Below, one piece after another: positions 39,128 through 45,866 of a stretch of 50,217 bases of DNA; positions within the stretch are counted from its first letter, which is position 1, and each line of letters begins with the position of its first letter. The DNA comes from an uncultured Lachnospiraceae bacterium. Its GTDB lineage: Bacteria; Bacillota; Clostridia; Lachnospirales; Lachnospiraceae. The notes below the pieces were generated by a model. That model was not told the DNA's origin. It was given only the letters and a program-made list of their open reading frames with translations, and searched no databases. Both the position numbers and the translations under genes were made by a program. The stretch lies in assembly GCA_930989745.1 (NCBI GenBank), contig CAKNMY010000008.1:1-50217 (forward strand). The letters are read 5' to 3'.

Positions 39128-40303
39128 ATGAGCAGTAAAAAATCGCTCCTTGTGGACAAAAGCAAAATGCCCATGACCATGGGAATCGCCTTTGTGGCGT
39201 TTACCACACAGTTCGGCGGCGGATTCGCCTCCGGGGCGCAGATTTATTCGTACTTTATCAACTATGGCATCTGGTGCCTCGTGCTTCCGTTCCTTTCCCA
39301 GGGACTGTACGCGCTCTTCTTCTGGTACGGCATGCGCTACGCCTATAAACATAAGACGTACGATTACAGAAGTTTTTCTGATAAGATTTATGGGAAGACG
39401 CGCATTGTCATGTCGAACCTGTTTGAGATCTGCTATCTGATTATGATCGGAACTGCTTCCGCCGCAGCTTTCGCTACAGGCGGCTCTACGATCAACCAGC
39501 TTCTGAATATTCCATATTGGCTGTGCACGCTCCTTGTTGCGGCGTTTATTTTCATCATCGCCATGTATGGAACCAATGTAGTGCGCAAGGCTGCGTCCAC
39601 GCTTTCCGTGCTGATTATTGTCGGACTCGTGGTTGTTCTTGTGCCGAATATCATTTCTCAGTTTGACGCCATCGCGGACAGTGTGGGGCGGCTGTCGGAA
39701 GGGGAGATGGTCGTGTGCTCCAGTGAGAGCGGAACATTTGGCTCCGCGCTGTGGAGTGCTTTCCTGTACTTCTTATTCCAGCTTGCGTCTGTATCCGTTA
39801 TGTATCAGCATATGGAACCGGTGACGAGCGAAAAACAGATCAATCAGTCCGCAGTCTGGATGTTCGTGGTGAACTCATTTGCAATGGTGCTCTCCATTGT
39901 GGGACTTCTTGCAGTCGGATACGTTTCCGAGCTTGCCACAGCCTCTGTTCCGATGCTGATTCTCGTGGAAAACGGCGTTGGCTCCACCGTGCTGACACCG
40001 ATCATCTCCATCCTGATCATCCTCGGCGCGATTTCAACAGGCGTAAATATGGTTGCCGGAATTGTAGCCCGCTGCGTAAACGCGGTGGAGAGACGCATGG
40101 ACGTTTCCAAACGCTCCAAAGGACATATGGGCCGTATGGCGCTGTTCACGGCGATTTTTACAGCGATTGCATTCGGAATCGCGCAGTTCGGCCTGATGGC
40201 AGTTGTGCAGAAGGGTTACGCATACCTTGGCTATGCGGCGCTGATCACCGTATTCATTCCGTTTGTGATTCATGCGGTTTATACGAAGATGAAAGATATT
40301 TGA
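39128..40303 (+). CDS. YkvI-like multi-pass membrane protein
   Basis: About 391 residues with ten or so hydrophobic helices, opening with the conserved GIAFVAFTTQFGGGFASGAQIYSYFINYG. The unwound glycine-rich TM1 of this kind belongs to APC-superfamily transporters such as YkvI. It follows the lactate dehydrogenase gene directly, so a role in lactate or 2-hydroxyacid uptake is a reasonable guess, but no lactate permease (LctP) signature is present. ATG 39128 has GGGGGAAA in front. A strong terminator closes the operon. Confidence 0.8.
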   Translation: MSSKKSLLVDKSKMPMTMGIAFVAFTTQFGGGFASGAQIYSYFINYGIWCLVLPFLSQGLYALFFWYGMRYAYKHKTYDYRSFSDKIYGKTRIVMSNLFEICYLIMIGTASAAAFATGGSTINQLLNIPYWLCTLLVAAFIFIIAMYGTNVVRKAASTLSVLIIVGLVVVLVPNIISQFDAIADSVGRLSEGEMVVCSSESGTFGSALWSAFLYFLFQLASVSVMYQHMEPVTSEKQINQSAVWMFVVNSFAMVLSIVGLLAVGYVSELATASVPMLILVENGVGSTVLTPIISILIILGAISTGVNMVAGIVARCVNAVERRMDVSKRSKGHMGRMALFTAIFTAIAFGIAQFGLMAVVQKGYAYLGYAALITVFIPFVIHAVYTKMKDI

Positions 40304-40310
40304 TGTTAAT

Positions 40311-40342
40311 GACAAAATCCCGGCGTCTGCCGGGATTTTGTC
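40311..40342 (+). terminator. Terminator of the Etf/lactate dehydrogenase operon
   Basis: GACAAAATCCCGG (40311-40323) and CCGGGATTTTGTC (40330-40342) form a perfect 13-bp stem with a six-base loop. Confidence 0.85.
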
Positions 40343-40373
40343 GCTCAAAGGGGAAAAGTAACTGTAAAAGTAA

Positions 40374-40715
40374 TCGTACTGTCCTGAGTTGTCTGGTGTT
40401 CGTAAAGCGACAGAACGAGTACGCACCAAAGACAGGTATGTATCTGTATCCTGGTCTTTCTATGACCTTGAACAGAAACTTATCAATAAAGCTAAGCAGA
40501 AGCAGTCTACTGTAATTAAGGTTAATCCTTGTTATACAAGTCAGTGTTGCCCTGTGTGCGGACACATTGAAAAAGCTAACAGGAATATGAAACGGCACCT
40601 GTTTACCTGTAAGAATTGTGGCTACAAATCTAATGATGACCGTATTGGGGTTAAAGGTCGGAGGCTTAAGCCGTTACTACGACTGGGCAGTTACAAGCCC
40701 ATTACCTTCAGGTGA
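40374..40715 (+). pseudogene. TnpB C-terminal remnant (IS200/IS605 family)
   Basis: The open frame (from 40374, no convincing start) reads SGVRKATERVRTKDRYVSV, then TSQCCPVCGHIEKANRNMKRHL, TCKNCGYKSNDDRIG. This is the zinc-finger and final RuvC motif (DDRIG) of TnpB. The larger part with the first RuvC Asp is missing, and after DDRIG the frame departs from usual TnpB endings and stops at 40715. Proteins of this family are RNA-guided nucleases; this one cannot be active. Confidence 0.85.
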
Positions 40716-40735
40716 TGGGTAGTTGACACCGATAT
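40374..40735 (+). mobile_element. Deleted IS200/IS605-type element
   Basis: The tnpB remnant is followed by a right-end hairpin CCCATTACC-TTCA-GGTGATGGG (40698-40719) and a short tail near TTGACACC. The left part and any tnpA are missing. The exact ends cannot be defined, because the 5' break lies within coding sequence just after the operon terminator. Confidence 0.7.
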
Positions 40736-40741
40736 CCCTCC

Positions 40742-41593
40742 TCAAAGATAAATATAAAACACTGCCACTTCCGGCACAACGCCGAAACGCGCGGAAATAT
40801 GCGTGGTCCCAATTCCCGTATTGACATACAATTTTGAAGAACCATCGGAACTCAGATGATACATTCCGCCGCTGTATTTTTCCGCCAGGCTGGTAGCGGA
40901 CAGGGCTGCCGCGTTGATGCTGGGAAGAAAGGGAATGTCAACCTGTCCTCCGTGGCTGTGTCCGCTTAATACGGCGTTGTATCCGTAATCCAGGTAATAT
41001 TCAACGGTATCCGGTTCGTGGGTCAGCAAAATACCGTAATCGGAATTGGACAGTTCGGAAGAATCCGGCATATTGGGACTGCCGAGCATAGAATCATCCA
41101 ATCCGGTAAACAGAATCGTTTTGCCGTTTTCCGTGGTGACGAACCGGTTTTCGTTCTTCAGCACGGTAAATCCTGCCTGCTCCATGATAGCTTCATACTG
41201 TCTGGCAGCGCCTCCGCCATAATCCCGATTTCCCCAAATCGCTATTTTATCATATCTGGCGTGGATATTCGCAAGCTGTTCCGTGATGTGTTCGTCGTCG
41301 CGGTAAACCGCGTAATTGTCGTATAAATCTCCGGTAAAGATCACAATATCCGGATTCTGTTCATTGATAAGCCGCACTGTCTTTTCCAGATTTTCAGATG
41401 TGAAATCCTCTTTGATATGCAGGTCAGAGAACTGTACAATCTTTACTTCGTCAGAAGCTTCTCCCCGGCTGTTCAGAGGGTATTCGTTAACTGTCAGCCT
41501 GTATGGTTCGATTCTAAAGGCATAGAAAACACAGAGTCCTCCCGCCAGAAGGACAGCAGTCAAAAATAGAAAAAGTCTTTTCAAAAATTTCAT
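40742..41593 (-). CDS. Metallophosphoesterase (YkuE/YaeI-like), membrane anchored
   Basis: The 283-residue protein has an N-terminal hydrophobic anchor (LKRLFLFLTAVLLAGGLCVFYA) and then a calcineurin-like phosphoesterase domain: IVQFSDLHI, FTGDLYD, IWGNRDYGGG, LLTHEPD and VLSGHSHGGQ. These are the metal ligands; the usual GNHD is GNRD, a substitution also seen in this family. The outward-facing enzyme may act on UDP-diacylglucosamine-like or other phosphate esters in the envelope. The downstream in-frame ATG is used because upstream residues lack the anchor pattern and GGAGACCTATCATCTG lies in front. Confidence 0.88.
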   Translation of the reverse strand: MKFLKRLFLFLTAVLLAGGLCVFYAFRIEPYRLTVNEYPLNSRGEASDEVKIVQFSDLHIKEDFTSENLEKTVRLINEQNPDIVIFTGDLYDNYAVYRDDEHITEQLANIHARYDKIAIWGNRDYGGGAARQYEAIMEQAGFTVLKNENRFVTTENGKTILFTGLDDSMLGSPNMPDSSELSNSDYGILLTHEPDTVEYYLDYGYNAVLSGHSHGGQVDIPFLPSINAAALSATSLAEKYSGGMYHLSSDGSSKLYVNTGIGTTHISARFGVVPEVAVFYIYL

Positions 41594-41697
41594 CAGATGA
41601 TAGGTCTCCTTTTCAGTGTTTGTCCCAGTATACAAAGAAGTTTTGACAGATTTGTTACAAAATGAAAAGGTTTTCAGTGCAGCATGTTTTCAGAGCT

Positions 41698-42141
41698 TTA
41701 CTCCCTTCCGAGACATACAAGCCCGTCCAGCTCCCGAAAACCGTTTTTCAGATAAAATTCATAGGCGGGGAAGGATTTCTCAGTATTCAGGAGGATACCG
41801 TTCATGTTATTGTGATCCAGGTATCTCTGAATTTCGGCTAAAAACAGACTTCCGATTTCCTGGCGCTGCAGGGAATGCGCAACGCAGAACTGGTCGATAT
41901 AATATTCAATTCCCTTCATCCAGGGCTTCTTCATCCCAAGGCAGAGCGCGGCAATCTCCTGATCCGCTGTTCCGACAAAGCCCAGAAAGGAATTGTATTC
42001 AAAGAAACTCAGAAAATAAGTTTCAACTTCCTCGATGGAGGAAAATGAGTCGTTCCAGGGATCCCGCGAAAATGTGTCGATAAATAGTTCAGCACATGGT
42101 TTTATATGGCGCTTTTCCATTTTCATTATACTAAATTGCAT
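41698..42141 (-). CDS. GNAT-family N-acetyltransferase
   Basis: About 147 residues with a GNAT fold. Opening FSIMKMEKRHIKPCAELFIDTF; strand 4 and the acetyl-CoA pyrophosphate loop QFCVAHSLQRQEIGSLFL (the Q/RxxGxG/A motif is degenerate as RQEIGS); and the closing FYLKNGFRELDGLVCLGRE. The substrate is unknown. The ATG at 42141 follows an AGG 9 bases upstream; a start 15 bases earlier is also possible. It is a single gene on the minus strand. Confidence 0.8.
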   Translation of the reverse strand: MQFSIMKMEKRHIKPCAELFIDTFSRDPWNDSFSSIEEVETYFLSFFEYNSFLGFVGTADQEIAALCLGMKKPWMKGIEYYIDQFCVAHSLQRQEIGSLFLAEIQRYLDHNNMNGILLNTEKSFPAYEFYLKNGFRELDGLVCLGRE

Positions 42142-42235
42142 ACGTAAGTACCTCATAATAAGTTTTGCTCATTATAACACAGAAGCGAAGCGGAAACCTT
42201 AAGTTTTTTCATCGGAAAGCTGAAATATTTCAAAA

Positions 42236-42266
42236 TTGACAGGTGTGGGGGCGGATATGCTATAAT
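42236..42266 (+). promoter_or_regulatory. Promoter of the hypothetical/nitrilase pair
   Basis: TTGACA (42236-42241) and TATAAT (42261-42266) are 19 bp apart. TGC before the -10 forms an extended -10. The first start codon is 40 bases downstream. Confidence 0.6.
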
Positions 42267-42305
42267 TTACAGAGTGGAATTTAAAAAAACAGGAGAGAAT
42301 CATAT

Positions 42306-42887
42306 ATGTATTATCACGCGTCGGCAACCGGAGGAATTCAATATCTGAAGCCGCAGATTTCAAATCATAAAATTCCGTTGGTTTATTTTTCTCTGAAAAG
42401 GGAGAATGCTCTGATATATTTGAGCAATGCGGTCGAAAAGTATTGCCGCAGTACTGGATATGTACATAACGGCCCGTGGCATAAATGGGCAAGCTATGGA
42501 TTCACTGAGAACGGGATTCTAAGGCTGGAAGAATATTATCTGAATGCTGTGGAAGATACATATAAAGGAGTAGCAGGATATATTTATTCCACTGATATTG
42601 TACCGGATGTCAGAAAAATGGAAGAGATTCCATATGCCGCCGTTACCGAGCAGATTGTTCGGGTACAGAATTGTGAATATATTCCCGATGCTTATGCAGC
42701 TATCATGGAGGCTGTGAATAACGGAAAGATTGTTCTGCAAAAGTATGAAGATATGAATGAGCGCCAGCTTCAGTGGATCAGAACGGTTATAGAAAAAGAG
42801 TATCAAGAGAACACTCAACATGAGGAATACCGGTATTTTTTAAAAGCGAAATTTATGTTTTTACATATGGAAGGGGGAAAAGAATAA
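42306..42887 (+). CDS. Conserved hypothetical protein
   Basis: A 193-residue soluble protein without membrane segments. It opens MYYHASATGGIQYLKPQISNHK, followed by PLVYFSLKRENALIYLSNAVEKYC. The opening YHAS and the YFS/L middle recall small domains that resemble ADP-ribosyltransferase or toxin folds, but no diagnostic triad is visible. The C-terminus carries a helical region. Its stop (42887) overlaps the next start by one base, so it is translationally coupled to the nitrilase-like gene. Function not recognised. Confidence 0.75.
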   Translation: MYYHASATGGIQYLKPQISNHKIPLVYFSLKRENALIYLSNAVEKYCRSTGYVHNGPWHKWASYGFTENGILRLEEYYLNAVEDTYKGVAGYIYSTDIVPDVRKMEEIPYAAVTEQIVRVQNCEYIPDAYAAIMEAVNNGKIVLQKYEDMNERQLQWIRTVIEKEYQENTQHEEYRYFLKAKFMFLHMEGGKE

Positions 42888-43588
42888 TGTCAGAATCAAA
42901 AGAGACACCAAAATTATTAAAGATTGCGCTGCTTCAGATTGCTCCCGGCAAGACCCTGGAGGAAAATCTGGAAAAAGGACTTCTATTTTGCCGCAAAGCG
43001 CGGGAAGCAGGGGCTGATATTGCGCTGTTTCCGGAGATGTGGAGCAATGGATATAATATCTACAACAGGCCAGTGGAAGAATGGACGGCAGAGGCGATTT
43101 CCGCGGACAGTGCTTTTGTGCGTTCTTTCGGAGAAGCCGCCAAAGAGCTGAACATGGCAGTTGGTATTACCCTGCTTGAGAAATTCCAGGGCGGTCCGCG
43201 CAATACGCTGATTTTGTTTGACAGATTTGGGGAGAAAGTGCTGACTTACGCGAAGGTCCATACGTGTGATTTTGATGTGGAACGCAATCTGACGTCCGGC
43301 GATGATTTCTATGTGGCGGAATTGGATACTTCTGCCACCTGCAACTATCCCGGCGGCGTACCTGACTGCAACGGCGGTTCCAGTGTTTTCGACGGCATGA
43401 TATATCTGCCCGGTATGGAGGAGTCACGGGATACCTGTATTCTTCAGGCAGGGAAAGAAGAGGGCGTATATCTTGCAGAACTGAATCTGGAACAGCTTCG
43501 GGAATACCGGAGCTGGGAAGTATTCAGATACGCCTACTGGCATCCGCGGAAATATGAATTTCGTTTTATTACCGCCTTTCTTTCATAG
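42887..43588 (+). CDS. Carbon-nitrogen hydrolase (nitrilase family), internally deleted
   Basis: The 233-residue protein has the nitrilase N-terminal half with catalytic Glu50 (LFPEMWSNGYNI) and Lys123 (YAKVHTCDFD...). The stretch FYVAELDTSA then jumps directly to TCNYPGGVPDCNGGSSVFDGM, which in full-length relatives comes about 60 residues later. The missing middle holds the catalytic Cys block (CxDREFPE type) and the NACEME-like region. The reading frame is intact and the C-terminus is normal. Full-length members have about 290-300 residues. It therefore cannot work as a normal amidase; it is either a fossil or a repurposed scaffold. It is coupled to the upstream hypothetical gene. Confidence 0.82.
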   Translation: MSESKETPKLLKIALLQIAPGKTLEENLEKGLLFCRKAREAGADIALFPEMWSNGYNIYNRPVEEWTAEAISADSAFVRSFGEAAKELNMAVGITLLEKFQGGPRNTLILFDRFGEKVLTYAKVHTCDFDVERNLTSGDDFYVAELDTSATCNYPGGVPDCNGGSSVFDGMIYLPGMEESRDTCILQAGKEEGVYLAELNLEQLREYRSWEVFRYAYWHPRKYEFRFITAFLS

Positions 43589-43592
43589 GCGT

Positions 43593-43636
43593 AAAAAGCA
43601 CCATCTAAAGAATTTACTTTAGGCGGTGCTTTTTTA
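43593..43636 (+). terminator. Terminator after the nitrilase-like gene
   Basis: AAAAAGCACC and GGTGCTTTTT with an inner stem CTAAAG...CTTTAG form a long hairpin ending in Ts. The 43637-43762 stretch beyond holds an open frame I cannot assign. Confidence 0.82.
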
Positions 43637-43762
43637 TGGATTTTTAGGAGAAAATCCGATGCGCGTTATGTTTGCAGATGCGATTGTTCACTTCTTTACG
43701 GAGGGGACCCCAAGCGGGGCTGATCATATTTTATCTGGCAGCGGAGAGGGTAATCATGGAGT

Positions 43763-44386
43763 TTATGCTCCTTTTCTGCTGACAATTCCGACAATAATTA
43801 CCATAAGTATGAACATTCCCCACATCAGTAGTAAAGGGTTTATACCTGCCAGACACAGCAGAAACAGTGAGATTCCAAACCCTGCCAGCATAAAGATACC
43901 GTAGACCTTTCTGCTTGTTCGGTCTTCTCTGTTCAGGGAAAAGAGCAGGAGCCCGGCTATTCCAAGAGAAACAAAAAAACCTGCAGACAGCGCCCCGCCG
44001 ATACTGCCGTTAAAACGATTTGACAGTTTGAGCAGCAGCGCAGCTAAAACGGTTATGATTCCGACAATCCAGGGCAGAGCGTGATCCAGACGCCGGTTCT
44101 TTTTGTCCATTTCAACAGCATCCGCAAGAATATCTGCGGCGGTTTCATTGTCAAGTAAATGAGTTTTTTCAGATTCCATCTTTTCAGAGCGCATCAGTTC
44201 GAGAACCGACAAATCCAGTGCGTCTGCCAGAGGAAGGAGAAGATTGATATCCGGGAAGCCCTTGCCGCGTTCCCAGCGGCTTACCGCCTTGTCTGTCACT
44301 TGCAGGAGTGCCGCCAGTTCGGCCTGTGTCATATTTTTTGCTTTTCGGCACTGTGAGATAAAAGCGCCAAATTTTTCTGCATCCAT
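43763..44386 (-). CDS. XRE-family regulator with membrane domain
   Basis: The 207-residue protein has an N-terminal helix-turn-helix (residues about 1-63: FGAFISQCRKAKNMTQAELA, VTDKAVSRWERGKGFPDI), a linker, and a C-terminal membrane region with four hydrophobic segments (ALPWIVGIITVLAALLL, SAGFFVSLGIAGLLLF, YGIFMLAGFGISLFLL, LLLMWGMFILMVIIVGIV). Such membrane-bound XRE regulators are common in Firmicutes and likely sense a membrane or small-molecule signal. The ATG at 44386 follows CAGGAGGTGAAAAA; a longer start lacks a site. Confidence 0.88.
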   Translation of the reverse strand: MDAEKFGAFISQCRKAKNMTQAELAALLQVTDKAVSRWERGKGFPDINLLLPLADALDLSVLELMRSEKMESEKTHLLDNETAADILADAVEMDKKNRRLDHALPWIVGIITVLAALLLKLSNRFNGSIGGALSAGFFVSLGIAGLLLFSLNREDRTSRKVYGIFMLAGFGISLFLLCLAGINPLLLMWGMFILMVIIVGIVSRKGA

Positions 44387-44515
44387 TTTTTCACCTCCTG
44401 GATAAATCATATAATAAAGGCAGCGCGCTGAAAACCGATGTATCGTTTCGCTGCGCATTCAGGCGGCTCGACGAAACGTTTACTGCCCAAAAAAGCTGCC
44501 GGAAACCTGTAAAAA

Positions 44516-45010
44516 TTATGGCTTACGCTGCCTGTATAACTCAATTGCCTCTTTGCCAGATATATGTTCTGGTATCATTTCCAACATGCATAATGGGCTC
44601 CATTCCCGTTCAATGGCTTTTTTACGATTTTCTGCGGTATCGTCAGGCGCATATTTATCTGCCAGTTTTTCAATGGCCTCTCTTTTTTCTGCTTCGTCTT
44701 CCAGAATACGAATTGTTCCAAATACAATGACGCTTCTGAAATAAGTTGTATATTCCTCCGGAACAACCTGGTCCTGATCAATAACACAGAAAGACACCTT
44801 TGGATTTCTGGAAATGGAATCCAGTTTATGTCCGCTTTTAGCACTGTGAAAATAGATCTTTTGTCCATCATATACATAGCTGAGCGGAACCGCATACGGA
44901 TAACCATCATCACCCGATACTGCTAAAACCCCAGATGTCCCCTCATATAATATTTTTTGCGTATCTACCTGTGAAAGAAGCTGCCTCTTCCGGCGCATTT
45001 CCCGAAACAT
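44516..45010 (-). CDS. Pyridoxamine 5'-phosphate oxidase-like/Nim-type FMN-binding protein
   Basis: The 164-residue protein opens with MFREMRRKRQLLSQVDTQKIL and has the split-barrel FMN-binding pattern: GVLAVSGDDGYPYAVPLSYVYDGQKIYFHSAKSGHKLDS, VSFCVIDQDQVVPEEYTTYFRSVIVFGTI. Nim proteins of this kind reduce nitroimidazoles; other relatives are general FMN or haem proteins. His in SGHKLD is the position used as FMN/haem contact in NimA. The start follows ATGAGGAGGATTTTAT. It lies between the XRE gene and the TetR gene, all on the minus strand. Confidence 0.85.
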   Translation of the reverse strand: MFREMRRKRQLLSQVDTQKILYEGTSGVLAVSGDDGYPYAVPLSYVYDGQKIYFHSAKSGHKLDSISRNPKVSFCVIDQDQVVPEEYTTYFRSVIVFGTIRILEDEAEKREAIEKLADKYAPDDTAENRKKAIEREWSPLCMLEMIPEHISGKEAIELYRQRKP

Positions 45011-45105
45011 ATAAAATCCTCCTCATGATTTTTTGAATTAAAAAAGGTAAGCGCTTTTTCCTGCTCTCTGCCCATATATTGATGGCGTTTCATTATCAGC
45101 ACTTC

Positions 45106-45669
45106 TCATAAAATCGGTTCAATAACTGCCCGGAAATACCGGTCTAATTCTTCAGGCGTTTGCTTCATTTTGCCTTTGATCCACCACAGCACCATTTCTA
45201 CAAAGCTGCCGGAAATATGATTGACTAAAAAGTCCTGCGGAATATTGGTATTGTTCGTTCTGTTCTGATTGACAAACTGCTGCTGTATCAGCTGATTCAG
45301 GCTGTCTTTGAAATACCGCAGAAAAAGTTCGCTGCTTTCGCAGGAAAGCAATTCAAGGATATTATTCTCATTTTCCTGCAAGTGCTGTAATAAATGGCAG
45401 AATACAGATGCCGGCGCGCTTTTGTCAGAATACAGTCCGTGGGTGTGGGTGCAGTCCAGCATACTGCTGATAATGTGACCGAAAAGTTCTTCGCATAAAG
45501 CTTTCAGCAGGTCATCTTTTGTTTCAAAATGTGCGTAGAAAGTCGTTCGGCCTACATTAGCGGTATCAATGATTTCCTGTACCGTAATTTTACTGTAACT
45601 TTTTTTCGCCAGGAGTGTGCTGAATGCAGTAAAAATGGATGCCCTCGTTTTTTGCTGTCGTCTGTCCAT
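45106..45669 (-). CDS. TetR/AcrR-family regulator
   Basis: About 187 residues. The N-terminal TetR helix-turn-helix is present: RASIFTAFSTLLAKKSYSKI, VQEIIDTANVGRTTFYAHFETKDDLL. The C-terminal all-helix ligand/dimer domain ends with EMVLWWIKGKMKQTPEELDRYFRAVIEPIL, the TetR C-terminal pattern of the TetR_C_33-like group. The downstream ATG (45669) has GGAGGAGTACTATAT; a longer reading is unlikely. It is divergent from the P-type ATPase, with operators in the 45670-45866 spacer, so it probably represses both. Confidence 0.88.
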   Translation of the reverse strand: MDRRQQKTRASIFTAFSTLLAKKSYSKITVQEIIDTANVGRTTFYAHFETKDDLLKALCEELFGHIISSMLDCTHTHGLYSDKSAPASVFCHLLQHLQENENNILELLSCESSELFLRYFKDSLNQLIQQQFVNQNRTNNTNIPQDFLVNHISGSFVEMVLWWIKGKMKQTPEELDRYFRAVIEPIL

Positions 45670-45734
45670 ATATAGTACTCCTCCGTACAATTCTATAAAA
45701 GTGTTCCATACGAAACACGGGGACGATATTATTC

Positions 45735-45764
45735 ATTGTATTTTTTTGGCGTCTTACCTACAAT
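45735..45764. promoter_or_regulatory. Overlapping divergent promoters of tetR and the P-ATPase
   Basis: Plus strand: TTGTAT (45736-45741) and TACAAT (45759-45764), 17 bp apart. Minus strand: TTGTAG (45763-45758) and TACAAT (45740-45735), 17 bp apart. Each strand's -35 overlaps the other's -10, because ATTGTA and TACAAT are an inverted repeat. One polymerase at a time can bind, so the two genes should be coordinately switched. Confidence 0.6.
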
Positions 45765-45771
45765 AAAAGAG

Positions 45772-45786
45772 AACAAAGTGTTTGTT
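45772..45786. promoter_or_regulatory. Candidate TetR operator
   Basis: AACAAA-GTG-TTTGTT (45772-45786) is a perfect 6-bp-arm inverted repeat at the ATPase transcription start. A second imperfect 18-bp dyad GTGTT...AACAC lies at 45701-45718 on the regulator side. Binding by TetR is inferred. Confidence 0.5.
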
Positions 45787-45866
45787 ATCAAATTTATTGT
45801 ACGGCAAATGTAAACGGACGTCAAGACCGAACAGATAAAAATGCCGTGCGGATTGGAGGAACCATC

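Noticed and set aside
43626-43904. Open frame of 92 codons after the nitrilase terminator
   Set aside because: It overlaps the XRE gene on the other strand and has no recognisable homology; a small remnant cannot be excluded.
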